Of a stretch of 64,000 nt of DNA, positions 1 to 12,355 are shown piece by piece. The notes beneath the pieces were generated by a model. The model was not told the DNA's origin. It saw nothing but the letters and a program-made list of their open reading frames with translations, and ran no database searches. The position numbers and the translations under genes were made by a program. Position 1 is the stretch's first letter, and the number at the start of each line of letters is the position of its first letter. Origin of the DNA: Phoronis australis (lineage: Eukaryota > Phoronida > Phoronidae); contig NMRA01000083.1 of NCBI GenBank assembly GCA_002633005.1, positions 446,896 through 510,895 on the forward strand, given 5' to 3'.

Positions 1-1429
1 AAGTATCAAGTCCAAACAGAAAAAGACATTTGCGTTAGCACGGCCATGCAGGCTATGAAAGGATCTCAAAGTTCAGTCTCTCAATCAGAAATTCCTAATA
101 ACTAATTGGAAGTATAATAGTACTAAAAGCCAATACAAACTACGGTAATTTGCGATCCATTGGAGTTAATTCTATCTGAACATTTCCTCAACGCTTTACC
201 TTTATAGGCAATGCTTCACGACACTTTCTTGAAGATTCCTCCAGTTTGCAGCTCTAAAACTCAAATGTTCACCAAAAACAGATGTAAGGAAGGCATACAT
301 CAGATGGCTCCAACAACCAATGTGCTTAGTATCTTGATCACTTCTGTTGAACCTGGGCTTTTTAAATGTCACCCTTCGAGGCGAGCTCTTTGTGATGTAT
401 TGTCTATAGCGATGAGCAAGCATTGATCCTTGAACACACTTGGGAATCTAGTCGAGCTGTCTTGGTAATGAGTGCAAGTACATAGAAATGAAGCGATTAG
501 AACGCTCCAGTCTCTATGTAAAGCTAAAGTAGGTAGTTGAAAGGGAGTTTTACAAGGCAAAACACCCCTGGCTACATGCTGTACAAGAAGACTCATTCAA
601 ACGAGGAAGAGGCGTGAAATCATCATCTCCACGAATTGTGGACAGAGGAAATTAAACCAGTGAAAAGATCAAATGTGTAAGAGATTGGCTAATGTAGTTT
701 TACACTTTAGTGGATTTGGAATCAGGAAATTACCAGTACTAAACAACAGCAATCCGGTTTTTATTTCAGGAAGATATCAGAAATGTTCATTGGTTCTTCT
801 TTTGAGCATCAACTATGCAACTCGGGTATTGTCCCTTAACTTTTTGTCTTAATGGTATTTTTTAAACTTTCAACTTTTTTTATTAATATCTCACATTTTG
901 TTAGGTAACTGCAAGAAGAGACGGGCGTCTATTTTAATACACAAAAATGAAGTTTTTGCTTAAAAACGTTCAAAGATATTAAGAGCATGACACAATAGCC
1001 TCTGGTTCCGGTCAAGCCAATTTACCTGAGCCTCACCAGGAAATCATGTACAAAAAGTTCACCCCAGAGCACAACTTCTTTATTAATTCACTTGAAGTGA
1101 TCTCCCATTCTACTTTTGTACACACAATTACTACTCTACAATACCTTGTACATGCCCACCACTTCCAAGGTAAAACTGAATGAATTTCAAGGAATTTTAA
1201 TGGGATATTTCACTGTCAATCTTGATTTGTTGCTGAATGAACCGACAGCTCAAGGCAAATAAGTCCATGCGCCATTTTTGAATTCGCGCTTTTAGGGTTG
1301 GTCAAACCAACAAACACTGAAGCATTTTATTGAGTCATTAATGGTTTCTATGTTCTTGTTGGTTACCGAACCCATCACTGTAAAACAGATTTGACAAGCT
1401 TCAATGGCATAATTCATTTGTGTTTGCTT
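1..1429. other. No gene seen; AT-rich unique-looking DNA
   Basis: All frames are broken by frequent stops; the longest open stretches (about 75 codons at 202-596) overlap on both strands and have no recognisable domain. I see no tandem or inverted structure of note. Probably intergenic or intronic. Confidence 0.6.
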
Positions 1430-1860
1430 TTCACGAGGAAACTCCAACGCTAATATTTGGGTTTTTGTTACCCCAATGCCTAATCCAGCCTAAGTCAGCC
1501 TAAGCCAGACTAACCCACCCTAATCGATTCACAAATTACCGCAAAGCTCGTTTCTTAGCCACGATGCTGAAAAACCAGTACTCACTAATTTCTCTTGTAA
1601 TGCATGGATTTTTAGAATTCAAAGACAGATACTTAATTTACCGAAAGATCACGCACTGACGAACACAAGTAAGGTTTGAATAAAGTCAAAAACTTTTAAA
1701 AACAATTGTGTTGGTCGTTTGCCTTAGTTATTGTTAGTTTTTTTACTTTAAAACTCATACACTAAACTAGCGTGTTGGTTTACGACTGCAGTTATCTCAA
1801 CCAGCACGTTGAGCCATCCCCATGAATAGCGAATAGCTCACTTCAGTCCGTGATGGCGCC
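1430..1860 (-). repeat. Dispersed repeat family A, inverted copy
   Basis: By eye this is the reverse complement of 51517-51962 and 53315-53756. The shared landmarks, in order on the minus strand, are a run around AACACGTT, a TTGTTTTTAAAA tract, a GAATTATAAAAGAAA tract and a GGGTTTTGTTACCCC tract. The copy is clearly diverged from the other two, so it is an old dispersed element. It contains a decamer repeat at 1480-1529. No ORF is conserved between copies. Confidence 0.7.
1480..1529. repeat. 10-bp tandem repeat, about 5 copies
   Basis: Degenerate decamers of the form CCTAAGCCAG follow each other five times. The equivalent place in the inverted family A copies (about 51800-51860) carries only traces of the array, so it expanded within this copy or decayed in the others. 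Confidence 0.65.
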
Positions 1861-2914
1861 AGCCATCAAGCCTTTGCTGTGCAGAAGTGCAGAAGACTTC
1901 GCATGCTTTCTCGTCCACTTGCGTGCAAATCCTGTTAGTGTAAGATATGCCTATTGTGGATGCTAAATGTCTGGAGAAAAGCACTGGTTACAGTGTTTAA
2001 AACCCCTAATTTCATATCAAGAACACCAAAAATAAACACACCAGCCCATCACGCAAACATTATCCGATGATATTTTAATTAGCTGATCTCCAGTTACTAA
2101 CATTTATTGGTCGATACATATAAAATCAAGACAACCAGTCAGCATTCCCCACCCTGTTGTGTTTAGGGTGAAGAGTCGCCAGATATTGCAGCTTGCTTTC
2201 CAATGTTTTTATGGTGCAATAAATAATGGAAAGGCGTAGGCAACGTTTGTGGGGGTTGTGACAACTCGGTACTTCAGTACCCTGCGGCTCCTCACTTTCC
2301 ATCAGAGAGGCACGAATACGGCGCTAGTTTGAACAAGAAACTCGAGTGTTGGAAGACATTACAAACAGGCGCTAGGTACGTTCATACACCACGCTCACGC
2401 TCACGTCCGTGGAGCTAAGAAACTTTAAATTTAAGTCGCTTTGCTTCTATTTTCTCGTTTTTGAGACATAGATTGATCCAGGAATGAGATAGGTAGTGCT
2501 ACAAAGGATGTTTAAGGATGCTGACAATGTATTCACTTGTCAAGGAAGGAAAATTATGGTCTTAAAAGCACTTTAAGCCAGTACAAGTCTATTACTTATT
2601 CTTGACGTTATATCAGGGTAAATAAATTATAAACTCTACAACGTCACTTGTTACATTTGCGAAAATAAAAATGCAGAAGACAAGATCAACTATTTTTTCA
2701 AGAAACATGTTAACTGTAAACAATACATATATAATTTCTATCATCTAAATATCCAATTCCACATTTGTGCTCAATTCTGCACACTTTCGATTAAACAGGT
2801 GACAGCAAATACCTACCTGTAGCCAGCCTAACAAGCTTCTGGTGAGACATGCACACCACACAAGTACCTGGCAAAGAATGGGTCTCATTTAAAACATTGA
2901 GCCACCTTGTTCGT
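1861..2914. other. No gene seen
   Basis: No ORF, repeat or RNA gene is supported here. A somewhat GC-richer patch at about 2250-2410 has no open frame of useful length. Confidence 0.5.
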
Positions 2915-3058
2915 TAATTAATCATGACTTGATATTGATCCTGCTATTTGAAAGGCGCTACAATTAATAATTTGTGTAGTGTAAATGTTTTAATCAATCG
3001 ACACCTAATTAGGATTGGCTCTATAAAAAAATCATTGGGTTTTTCTTGTCACTAATTA
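2915..3058. promoter_or_regulatory. Cluster of TAATTA homeodomain-type cores
   Basis: TAATTA cores occur at 2915, 3006 and 3053, with AATTAAT and TTAATCAATCG sequences between them. TAATTA is the core bound by many Antp-class and paired-class homeodomain proteins. In AT-rich DNA such cores are common by chance, so this is only a candidate enhancer or conserved non-coding element; conservation would decide it. Confidence 0.2.
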
Positions 3059-3243
3059 TGTAGAAATGTCAGTTGGATATCTTGTTTGCACGATGACTTT
3101 ATTCAGCATGGTGAGTGCTCCAGTACTTTAGTACGACACCTGAAGTTAAGTGAAACTTAACCAGATTACAAATGCACAGATATCTATAACCACTTATGTC
3201 CCTACCTGACCCTGTTGAAATGGTTCACGGATATTCACGAATG

Positions 3244-3418
3244 TTTATGAAATACAAATGAGACAATTCATGAACCATATTCATGAAGTTACGTTCATGA
3301 ACTCAAAGTTCAGGACCTAAATTTGTGAACTAAATTCAAGAACTAGCCTCATTTGTATTTCATGAACCAAAATTCATGAAAATAATTACCAAAATTCATG
3401 AATTAAATTCACAATAAA
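3244..3418. repeat. Inverted repeat rich in TTCATGAA palindromes
   Basis: The 16-mer ATGAAATACAAATGAG at 3247-3262 recurs as its exact reverse complement at 3348-3363. The loop and right flank contain many TTCATGAA or GTTCATGAA octamers, each itself palindromic. The structure is that of a small foldback or MITE-like element. No target-site duplication is obvious. Confidence 0.65.
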
Positions 3419-5179
3419 AATTTTTCTGTTTGGGAAAGTAACAGGAAGTTTTACAGATAACTTCACATCACGGAAATCAAGGTTGGATATTTTGACTGAA
3501 AGAATGTTACTTTAATTATATTTTGATAATTCAAAACATGTTTTGTACATTACTGAAAAATGCAAGAAAAACACACGTAAACTTCAGCATCTGCGACGTA
3601 ATGAAAAGTTTTAAGATAAGATTTTTTCCATAAAAAATAGTAAACATTTTAGACTATGTACCATAGCAGTGACTAGACAGCTCCAATCTATTCTGGCATA
3701 CAATTAGTTATGACGTGGATTAACTTAGACATGAAGGCTGGCTCTCCCAATTTCAAGAGACCAAATTGCCTAGTCTCCTTGTCACAATAATTCTCATAAT
3801 ATTATACTTTTAACTCCATTTTTATTTGCTCTGGGTAACACTAACACATTATAATCTCACTGTCTGAATATCAACTCGCACGACTTTCCAAATGCAAGTC
3901 AATACGGTCAGGCTTGGTTGACTGTATTTTCGACTTGCACGAAGCCGACTGCCATGCTGGAGATTGGAACGAGGCTACCAGCACTTCAGTTTCTTTGACC
4001 TTTCTGGCTTGATAAGGGTGTCTCCCTTATGAAATAATATCTCAACAATACGATGACGTTATCAAGCAACCAAGTGAGATGAGAGCCTAATCAAGGCCGA
4101 ACCTGAACTAATCAAAACAGCGGTACACCAGCAATGTGCAGGCCAAGAGAAAAAATATGGGACATACGAATAAAAGTAAACGTTACGAAATTTAGTTAAA
4201 ATCAATTTTTATTTGGTATAATGCAACGGGTTTTGGTAACATGTCGCAACACTAAAAATAAAATTGGTAGTAAGATGTCTACATTAAAGTTGCTTATACT
4301 TTACAATGAAACCAAATCACTTCCATATCCATCCTGCACATCTTTGCACACAGTTCACAGGTCTTGAAAAGTCTAAACCTCATTAGTTTGATTCACAAAT
4401 GACTACCAAGAGACACCCTTGAGATTGAGAGCCTCACAGAACTCTTGCAGCTGGTGAGGCTTGAGATGGGCATTCGATATTCAATAGGCTAACGATGGGA
4501 AATCTATAGAACCGGCAGATGGGTTGGGTTCACACCAGTGACTGATAGTGTTGACAGGCTGGTGGGATATAACACTACACTCTGGACTAATGGCTCCAAA
4601 AATAATTCCCGTTGCTGCCTGCACATATGGCTATTTCTCATTAATTAATCAAAGTACAGCAAGAGCTTCTTTTCCATGTTCTCGCAATTTTTTCAAAACC
4701 AATTACATTGTTTTGATCTGATAAGGAGAGACTGTGTACAGTATGGGTCTATGCTCATTCCTGTAACAAGCTGATAAAGCGGATCACTGACTGCTCTTAG
4801 TTTCATACAAGAGAAAAAAACAGCCACCCCACTTACATACGTATAGTCATCCTGTGTTGGACAGTTTCTTAGAACAGCAAGCGAACTATGGCAAAAATAT
4901 TGCTTTCTTATAATGTTTTACAGTTTGGTCAAAATTTACATCTAAGGTCGCAGTTGTTTCTACGATGGAATATTAACTGACTAAATCCCGATTGTTAAAG
5001 AAACGGTCTGTTTTAGGGTAGAAAAATTTGTTTGTATTATTTTAAGATACAATAGACTTCTTGAAGTCGTTGGGTTTTGACATAAGATTTGCTTTTTTGT
5101 TTTTCATTTAATTAGAAGCCACTGATTCCTTACATTGGCTTCCAGTCAATTCACTGGTACCCGAGGTAGACTTAATTAA
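3419..5179. other. No gene seen
   Basis: Frequent stops in all frames, no recognisable motif and no clear repeat. The block is plain AT-rich sequence. Confidence 0.5.
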
Positions 5180-5403
5180 AATCGAAGCACTGACAATATC
5201 AGCTATAGCACTGAATTTCTAAGGAGCCCGGTGGCGATGGTGCTAATCAAAGCGGGCCAAGCCAAGACAGCTGCTACTGTCCGAAGCGGAGCGTACTTGA
5301 GAAGAAAATGCACTGAAATACTAACTTCTCTTGAATAACAATTTGGGAAGAAAATCAAGATCAGGACAATCGTGAGAGACGAGTTGAACATTTTCAACGT
5401 CAA
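5180..5403. CDS. Possible exon, strand ambiguous
   Basis: Two readings compete. On the plus strand, 5180-5338 is open for 52 codons and ends in TAA. Its C-terminal half (GQAKTAATVRSGAYLRRKC and the following TEILTSLE) is basic and helix-like. On the minus strand, an ATG at about 5391 opens a peptide starting MFNSSLTIVLILIFFPNCYS, which looks like a signal peptide. It is followed within a few codons by a donor-like AA|GTTAGT, so it could be a first coding exon of a secreted or membrane protein. One strand must be a shadow of the other, and both may be chance. The block is slightly GC-richer than its surroundings. I do not recognise either product. Confidence 0.2.
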
Positions 5404-5690
5404 ATTTTCTCAGTCTTGGGTCTTGCTTTTGATTGATTTTAATAAATGCAGATCTGTAATTATTTCAAATCTTATATCTTTTAAATGCTAACCAATTGAC
5501 TTCCTTGATAACTCCCAAAATTCGATAACCTGGGTTATAATTGCTATGGTAACCACACATTTTAGAGTAACTACCGTATTACCAGAATCGGACTGTTTTC
5601 TGGGATATCACACCAACTACACAAATTTGTGCCAGGCAAAATGACCTTGTGAGTAAGCTGGTACCGGAAGGTCACACCTTTCAACGAGGA

Positions 5691-5925
5691 GTTCAACGAT
5701 CACTGGCCTAATGCGAAAACAAAACCAAAATAAAAACATTCAAATAAAAAATAGATACTTTGATGCATATGTTCATAACAACTGTCAGAGTGATTAAGTT
5801 ATAAAATTCCGGCAATTCCGTTCAACTTTGCCCATTTTCCTCATGCTTCATTGTTACTAATTATGACACTTCATTTGCAGTTTACCAATTCAACATTAGG
5901 AAGTTGTAAAGATCTGAGCTCCAAT
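5691..5925 (+). repeat. Dispersed repeat family C, copy 1
   Basis: Resembles 34998-35250 in the same orientation. Shared landmarks are TGGCCTA/TGGCCTC, GCGAAAACAAAACCAAAA, CAACTGT, and TCATGCTTCATTGTTACT followed by a TTAGG tract. Divergence is high, so the element is old. It has no coding content. Confidence 0.6.
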
Positions 5926-7553
5926 CTGCTGGGCAGAGATTGGGTGTAGTGGGAAACGATTCTAGAGTTTAGTTCCCTCTTGAAAAACATATGACTTCCC
6001 GGAAAATGCATCTCTTGAGTCGCCTAACAGCAACCACTGTCTGAATCATAATGGTGTATCACGATTTGTCTGAGTAAACCCCCAGGTCGCTTAAAATGAG
6101 GACTTAAAAAATCAGGGGAGGGTCGAGCTGGAGCATGGGTGTTTCAGAAAACAAAATTTTCAAGAAGTTTAGAGAAGCTGGTCGATTTGGATTAATGCTT
6201 GGGGAGCTGCATTAATGTCAGACTCCTGTGCAAGAGCTCAAATAACACATAGGAGAATACAGGTATTACCTGGCCCAACGAAGGCAAAGTGCGACTGATT
6301 AGAGCTTTAACTTCATTACTTTCATATGCCTTAGGAGCTAAAATTCACTTTTAAGGAAGATTCTATTGTATTAACACAGGGTGAGCTTTAAGCCATTAGC
6401 ATGGGCTCTTAAAATCAAAAATTGATAATTTCAGGGCTGGGCATTGAGCTGAACATGGACATTAAGTGGGGTGATTACAGTAATTGACTACTGACTTACC
6501 CTCTAATCCTGAAAATTGGCAAAGCATCAAAAATAAATTTAAAAACGTGTACCCAATGCATGCGACACCTAATCAAATGCAGGTGCAGGGTACACCCCGC
6601 AGATGTCTGGGTCCCGAAACATGTATATGGACTAGAGCTAAAGCTGCGGTAAAAACACACTCGCAGGCTCATCAGCAGCAGCTGAAATAGAATGGATTTA
6701 TGATCACAAGGCCAATCATTGATTATTGAATGATATCAACTGTTAAAGCCAACTGCTACAAATATTATTGACAGATGTTGATGCGCGCACACATGTGCCA
6801 CGCACGCTTTCTGTTGCAGGGCATGGACAAACAATCACACCATACTGGGACAACGCAAAATCTGTTATAGCCAGGTGTGGGGTCAACAGTACACGTTAAA
6901 GTTATTTAGACAAAATGACCCCGCAATTGCATGTTACATGACGGCTGGGCAGAAGCCGAAATCACAGTCAGAGTAGGCTTCCCTCATGACTTAGAATGAA
7001 GAAGAACTAAAATAGGAAAGTTAATATTTGGTTGCTAAGCAATACTGCAATAAGCATTCTGTCATCATTTTTTTCGTTAACAGAAAAAGTAGCCGTAATT
7101 GCGCCAAAATAGCATTTTGTCTCACGTGTTGTACATACTATCACACTGTATCTGTATCATCCTTCAACCAGAAGAGGTACTGCTAGGGTATAACAGAGGT
7201 ATATGGGACATGCTGATTAGAATTTTTCACAATGAGTTTGACTACGAAAGGGTGCTTTTTTTGACAAACTACCCAGTGAAAAAGTGCCTTTCCAATTCAA
7301 TTACCTACAAAAGGTCTTCTTGAGGAATATGAAACAAAAAGGCACCTTTTCATATCATTTTCCTCGTTTTTGACAGCATAGCATCTCTTTATGTATTGTT
7401 TCAAGTTGTGTCAAAAATCAAAAAGATGTTACAGCAAAAACCTTAATGAAAGAGTGACATTTTCATGGATGCTCCTTAAACATGTGTTCTGAATTCACTC
7501 TATACATCAGGGTATTGCATCCTATTTTACTAGCTGTAAGACTCCTAAAAAAT
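5926..7553. other. No supported gene
   Basis: A 68-codon open stretch at 6484-6690 has a fairly coding-like composition but no ATG start of its own, no good splice sites and no recognisable family. The rest has dense stops. Confidence 0.45.
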
Positions 7554-7695
7554 ATACCGTAAACTTGTGGGTCAACGCCCATGCCCCGGTAATCGCCATC
7601 CCCAACTGCCAATTTTCGGTTTAAGCGCCCACTGCTTGGGTAATCACCCACATCCCTGTCTCAGGGTTTCCCAAATTAAGGGCCTAGGGTGTTAA
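7554..7695 (-). repeat. Dispersed repeat family G (GCGCTTAA type)
   Basis: A short block with spaced TTAAGCGCCCA-, AACGCCCATG- and AATCACCCAC-type words, starting ACCGTAAAC and ending CCCAAATTAAGGGCC. The same word set occurs at 22164-22560, 44897-45120 (opposite orientation, with GGGCGGTTAA and GGGCGCTTAA) and 63120-63250. It is a degenerate dispersed repeat made of short internal near-repeats. Confidence 0.6.
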
Positions 7696-9014
7696 CATCA
7701 TTTTCGCCACCCACCTAATCAACCTAAGTTTAAGTTGAACAGGGAAGATCTGTGAACAAATAATAAATAAATCTAATGGTATACTAATATTTGGAAATTA
7801 TCACTAAATGAAGGTGTAGTAATTGAGCAGAAGGTGCATAGCCAGAGACTAGCAAGAATCTCAGTAATGCATACAAATAGTTGTGTGGATAATAATAATA
7901 ACTATATAACTAGTCTAAACGAAGTGCAAAGAAATAGCGATGCAATTTTTTAATTGTGGCTCTGTAAGTCACCTGTTTTTACAAAGTTACCTGACCTTAA
8001 ACCAATGTTTTAAGTTTACTACCACTTTTACTTAGCCAATAAGAAAAATGTGTTGAATATTCTGTGAAGAGTGAAGTAAACCTTTTCCAACACAATTATT
8101 CACAGAACTCTGCTCATCTCAGTTATTATCGAACACATCTATAACCGTAATTTTCAATCGCCAATTGCAGGTGTTTTTCGAAGTTCAAACGCCAGGCTGT
8201 TCGGAAATTGGGTAACCACACTCCATTTTCATGAAATGAACCAGGTGTTTTTATCATGCACACACGATACTCTTAATCTCATATACCTGAATTCATCAAT
8301 TTATATTATTACTAAAATAAAGCAAGGAAAATGATAACGACAGTAGAAGTTTGTTCACTACTGGTAACCAGAAGTAAAACCACAACAGTGAATTACTGTA
8401 TTAAGGAAGGGAACAAGACATTTTAAAAATTATCGAATCAACTAACATTTAGAATGAATACACAATGACTAGCGCACTCTATCCAAAGAGCTTACTGAGA
8501 ACAGCACAAGCAGTTGTGCAGTCTCCGATGAAGTACGTCTACAATATCAGTCAGCAGCAAATGACTTTACCTGTCACCTCCTATGCATAGTTGAAAAAAT
8601 AAAACTATATCCTTCTTCCAGCTTAAAAAACATTAGTTGCAAAACAGATGGAATGAAATTGACCGAATGCACTGACTGTGAGCTAACTAAGCTTCAAAAT
8701 GGGCACTTCTCTTTGTGTCTTATCTCATGACAGGAAATCATGCGTGTGTAGACACGAGACATTAGCTACGCACTAGTAGCCAGAAATCTTGGCTAAGGAA
8801 ATAAAACTGAATTCTATCCCATTATTCGTGAATTTTATCCCATAATTCATCACTCCGACCAATCACTTCAGTGGGCGCCATTTTGCTAGGTTTCGCTTAG
8901 GTATCGACCATACTCGTGACACTCACCCTTCACAAGCATGATTTAGCGTAGTCTCATGTGATCTCATTTCTCTTGCCAGAAACTTGGTCTGGTGATTCAC
9001 CAAATAAGAATCAC
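7696..9014. other. No gene seen
   Basis: AT-rich with dense stops. A two-copy imperfect repeat (ATCCCATTATTCGTGAATTT and the next near-copy) lies at 8814-8850. Nothing else stands out. Confidence 0.5.
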
Positions 9015-9318
9015 ATGTTAATATTTAACAATTGACATCATTAAGCAACAAAACACTGGTGGAATACTGCTTCTCTAGCAGACTGCAGATCAAGTTCAAC
9101 AGTTAGGGGGCCTGACCCATCAATCCTTCACTCCATGTTGCCAAAGTCTACAATACAATTGGCGGACAAGTGAAGATATGTTAATATTTAACAATTTGCA
9201 TAATAGCATCTAAACACTGGTGGAATACTGTTCTGACAGTCAATAACAGGTCTGTGACCCATCAATCCACTCTCTGACAACACACTGCCAGTCTAAAATA
9301 CATTTGGTGAACAAATGA
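9015..9318 (+). repeat. Tandem duplication, about 163-bp period, 2 copies
   Basis: ATGTTAATATTTAACAATT at 9015 recurs at 9178. After it, AAACACTGGTGGAATACTG, GACCCATCAATCC and the GTCTAAAATAC/GTCTACAATAC tract keep the same order in both units. The units have drifted by substitutions and small indels, so the duplication is not an assembly artefact. No coding content. Confidence 0.75.
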
Positions 9319-10687
9319 AATTTTTTTTTGCCAGTTCTTTTAACAAAAGCAAAAATAGCCTATTATTAACCTACCATAGGTCAAGTTATACTAACAAAAG
9401 AAAATTGAGTAAAGGCCTTGTTGTGAAACAAAATTCGGCAAAGCCCCAGGTTATGCGCAGCAAGGGAGCTTTTAAAAAATTGAAAAACAATAATTTTGGC
9501 AATAATGTTGCGAGAAACCAGAATTAACGTAACATGTACTTAAAGTGGCCAAATCAGCAAATGGGCATATCACAGGCTGTCATGATTTTGACTGAGGGCC
9601 GGGGTAATGGTAGATGTTCCTGTGTTAGACTGGGAAGCAGGGAGGGACAGTTGTCCTCAAATATTTGGACAAAATATTGACTCGTTAATTAAAATAAAGA
9701 AACTTTCAGAAAATCCGCCACCATTACACCCTCCACATAAGGTCAAGGCTGCATTTGCCTGTGTGATCACCGGCTGTACTCAGCTCAGGATAGCTCAAGG
9801 CATTGTAAACCTAAGCGAGAGGGGTGAGCATCGTGAAATAAACTGTTTTAAAAACTTTAAAAAGTCAGTAGGTGCTTCAAGTGGTGAAAAATCTAACCTA
9901 AATCACAATGATGCATTTTAATAAAAAAAATCAAATTAAATCTGGAAGTGCAAAGAAAATTGTTTTACACTTATACTGAATCCTTGTACAGAAGGTTATC
10001 CCAATCATTTATCAACCAAACTATCCAACAGATCAGGCTGACTGTGGTGTCATCCAAAATTTGATAACTAGGGCATAGGTTTGGCTACTATCTGAAGTAT
10101 TACAATGTTTTATGACCTTTCCAAATGCTCCGACTTCCGATGCATTTTTGACGCAATGATGCTGAGGAAAAATATAGTGTAACACCATTTCCATATTCCG
10201 CACTCCCGCTCTTCTCGGCTGTGAGGTGAGATTATAGTGATTGTACAATGGTGGTGCTGTGCCCACGACGGGATTCGGTGTCTTTTGTCCTTCAGAACTG
10301 TCAGGAAGGGTTGAAATGTGACATCCCGCATTCATACCGTAGTAGACATTTATCCCACTTCATTGAATCGTCATTGCAGCGCACGACACATGACTTAAAT
10401 ATGATAAAAAATATAGAGTATTCAAACGAGTGCTAACATGTGAATCTCCATAGGAGCGAAAGCGAGGCTGCTGACCTGCCTGCTGGATGTGTGTACCTAT
10501 TTTGTATCTCATGGAATAGGAGAGTGATCAATGCGGAAGGCGAGAATTGCATTAATATGCTTTCACTGATTTTCTTTTCGACTTCATGAGTTAAGGTTTG
10601 ACATAAAGAGAGCTCACATCACATGTCGCTTTACCCTTTGAATGCCGGAACTCGCCCGATTTGCAAAGTTTCAGTCAGTCAGGAAAT
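9319..10687. other. No supported gene
   Basis: Open stretches of 70-104 codons (9315-9527, 9607-9921 plus; 10033-10335 minus) are present, but none has a recognisable domain, a good start context or a splice signal. The minus-strand ones overlap in two frames, as expected of chance ORFs. Confidence 0.45.
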
Positions 10688-10955
10688 GGACGTGATCAGC
10701 ATTTGACGAGGAATTCAAAAATGCTATTGGTTTATGTTCAGATATGTTATAACTTTTGTTTTTAACAGCACAGCCCATACACGCTAGATACAATCTTATT
10801 GGAGATTAGAGCAAAAGAGAGCTAGCCCTCCAACCATAAATGCCAGAATGGAGTTAATCAGTTGTGTAAGATATTGGCCGCAGGAGTCATCTTCCCAACT
10901 TGTTGTTGGGCTATAGAATCGAACAAGTTGCGATCAACAGGAAAACGCCGTAATG
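10688..10955 (+). repeat. Dispersed repeat family D, copy 1
   Basis: Closely resembles 56548-56827 in the same orientation. Shared strings include TGATCAGCATTTGAC, ATGCTATTGGTTTA, CCCTCCAACCATAAATG, AGAATGGAGTTAATCAGT and the near-palindromic CCCAACTTGTTGTTGGGC. The right half continues in the duplicated block at 58862. There is no conserved ORF. Confidence 0.75.
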
Positions 10956-11727
10956 ATTTAATCCCTAAAACTAGCGGTAACTCTGTTGTCACACCCAGAA
11001 GTTGCTAGGAAAGGTGAGGAGAGTTGAGATGGAGTTTCCATAGACCCGCAGTTTTGTATATGGAAACTGACAACAGATGGCTCTATTCTATATGACAGAG
11101 AATGTGTCAGCTAGCACACAAGGCAGATGGTGCTTAATAAGATGAAATGCCGTAAGACTGCCTGTGTTCATTAAGGACTGTTACAGGTGTTACTCTAGGT
11201 CAAGAAGGATTAAAAATTTCATAAGTAGGCAAAACTTTTGAAATTTCACGAAACCAGTTTCAGAACTCTACCTAAAACTTCTCAAAAAATCAAATATTGA
11301 CTTTCTATTTTGTTTTGTATATAAATTTAACAGAAGTACAAAACCATAGAAAAAATGGAAAGCAATCACTTCCAGTAATAGATAAATTTACTGGCTGCAG
11401 TCAGCTGCTGTGCAAGTCCACGGTCACGGTTGACTTTTAAGTCATTACAATGACTCGTGAGCAGCTGGTAATGAGGAAAATGAAATTCTAAAATTTTAAA
11501 ACTATTGACAGTCATGTTTGCAGCAAGCAATTACTGTTGGTAAGCTTGAATTCACATTATGTTGTAATGAAAGAACATTTCTGACTTTCTGACAGCACCA
11601 TGGTTTTTTGGACAATCGTTAATTGTTTTAAGAAATAACTGCGTTTGATAACATCCTCCTTGGCTGAATTTCCATTTTATCAATTCAATATTTTATCAAA
11701 CCAGTTGAGCTGCTCAACCTTTTATGA
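10956..11727. other. No gene seen
   Basis: AT-rich with dense stops and no repeats noticed. Confidence 0.5.
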
Positions 11728-11973
11728 CTAACACATGGATTCACATCTTGTGACCTTTGACCTCTCACTAGGTTCTTCTGCCAAGTCGGCCCACTCCCAC
11801 CAGTCTTCAAGTGACTGCGCATCATGATCACAGCTTTGTATGAGAGACGAGTGAACAACACCATCTGTCCCCTGTGGTGCTGGGAGTGAGAACCAACCAC
11901 CTGACCGTGCACAGTCAGGTGGACATTGGCTCACGACGACAGAGCATGAATCATCATCAGCATGATGGTCCCA
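11728..11973 (-). CDS. Possible 3'-terminal exon, product unknown
   Basis: Reading minus from 11973 to a TAG at 11728-11730 gives about 81 open codons with a coding-like make-up. It begins WDHHADDDS, has a Cys/Pro segment (SQCPPDCARSGGWFS), then an acidic, Trp-rich tail (LEDWWEWADLAEEPSER) and ends in CESMC. The patch is GC-richer than its neighbours. It could be a last exon or a decayed gene fragment. Against it: there is no ATG in frame, the upstream AG (acceptor side) has no good pyrimidine tract, and no AATAAA follows closely. A second minus frame over the same bases is also open to 11685. I do not recognise the sequence. Confidence 0.3.
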   Translation of the reverse strand, partial: WDHHADDDSCSVVVSQCPPDCARSGGWFSLPAPQGTDGVVHSSLIQSCDHDAQSLEDWWEWADLAEEPSERSKVTRCESMC

Positions 11974-12355
11974 CTACTACTTTTGTTGTCGACTATCACC
12001 CTCAAGTTCTAACTTAATCCGTTTTCATTGCCACGCTTTAAAGCTGACGACTGTCTGGTTACAAAACGCATAAAATCATTCTCATAATGTTCATTACCAT
12101 GATAGGGTTTTATGATTACCAACAAGAGCATCGAAACCACCAGTTAAGAAAGTACTTTAGTTTAATGGTGTTGGCCAACCCTAAAACTGTAAATTCCAGA
12201 ATGGTGAATAGCCTGTGACTTGAGTTGATATCTGATTTGGTAACAGGTCAAGATCGAATAAGATCGATAGTGTTTTTAAACATACAGACCTTCCGTTAAG
12301 AATTCAACATTGAAAGCTAAACACTTTTAAAATGCAGCTTTAAATTTTTTAATCG
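11974..12355. other. No gene seen
   Basis: AT-rich spacer with dense stops and no repeat noticed. Confidence 0.5.
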
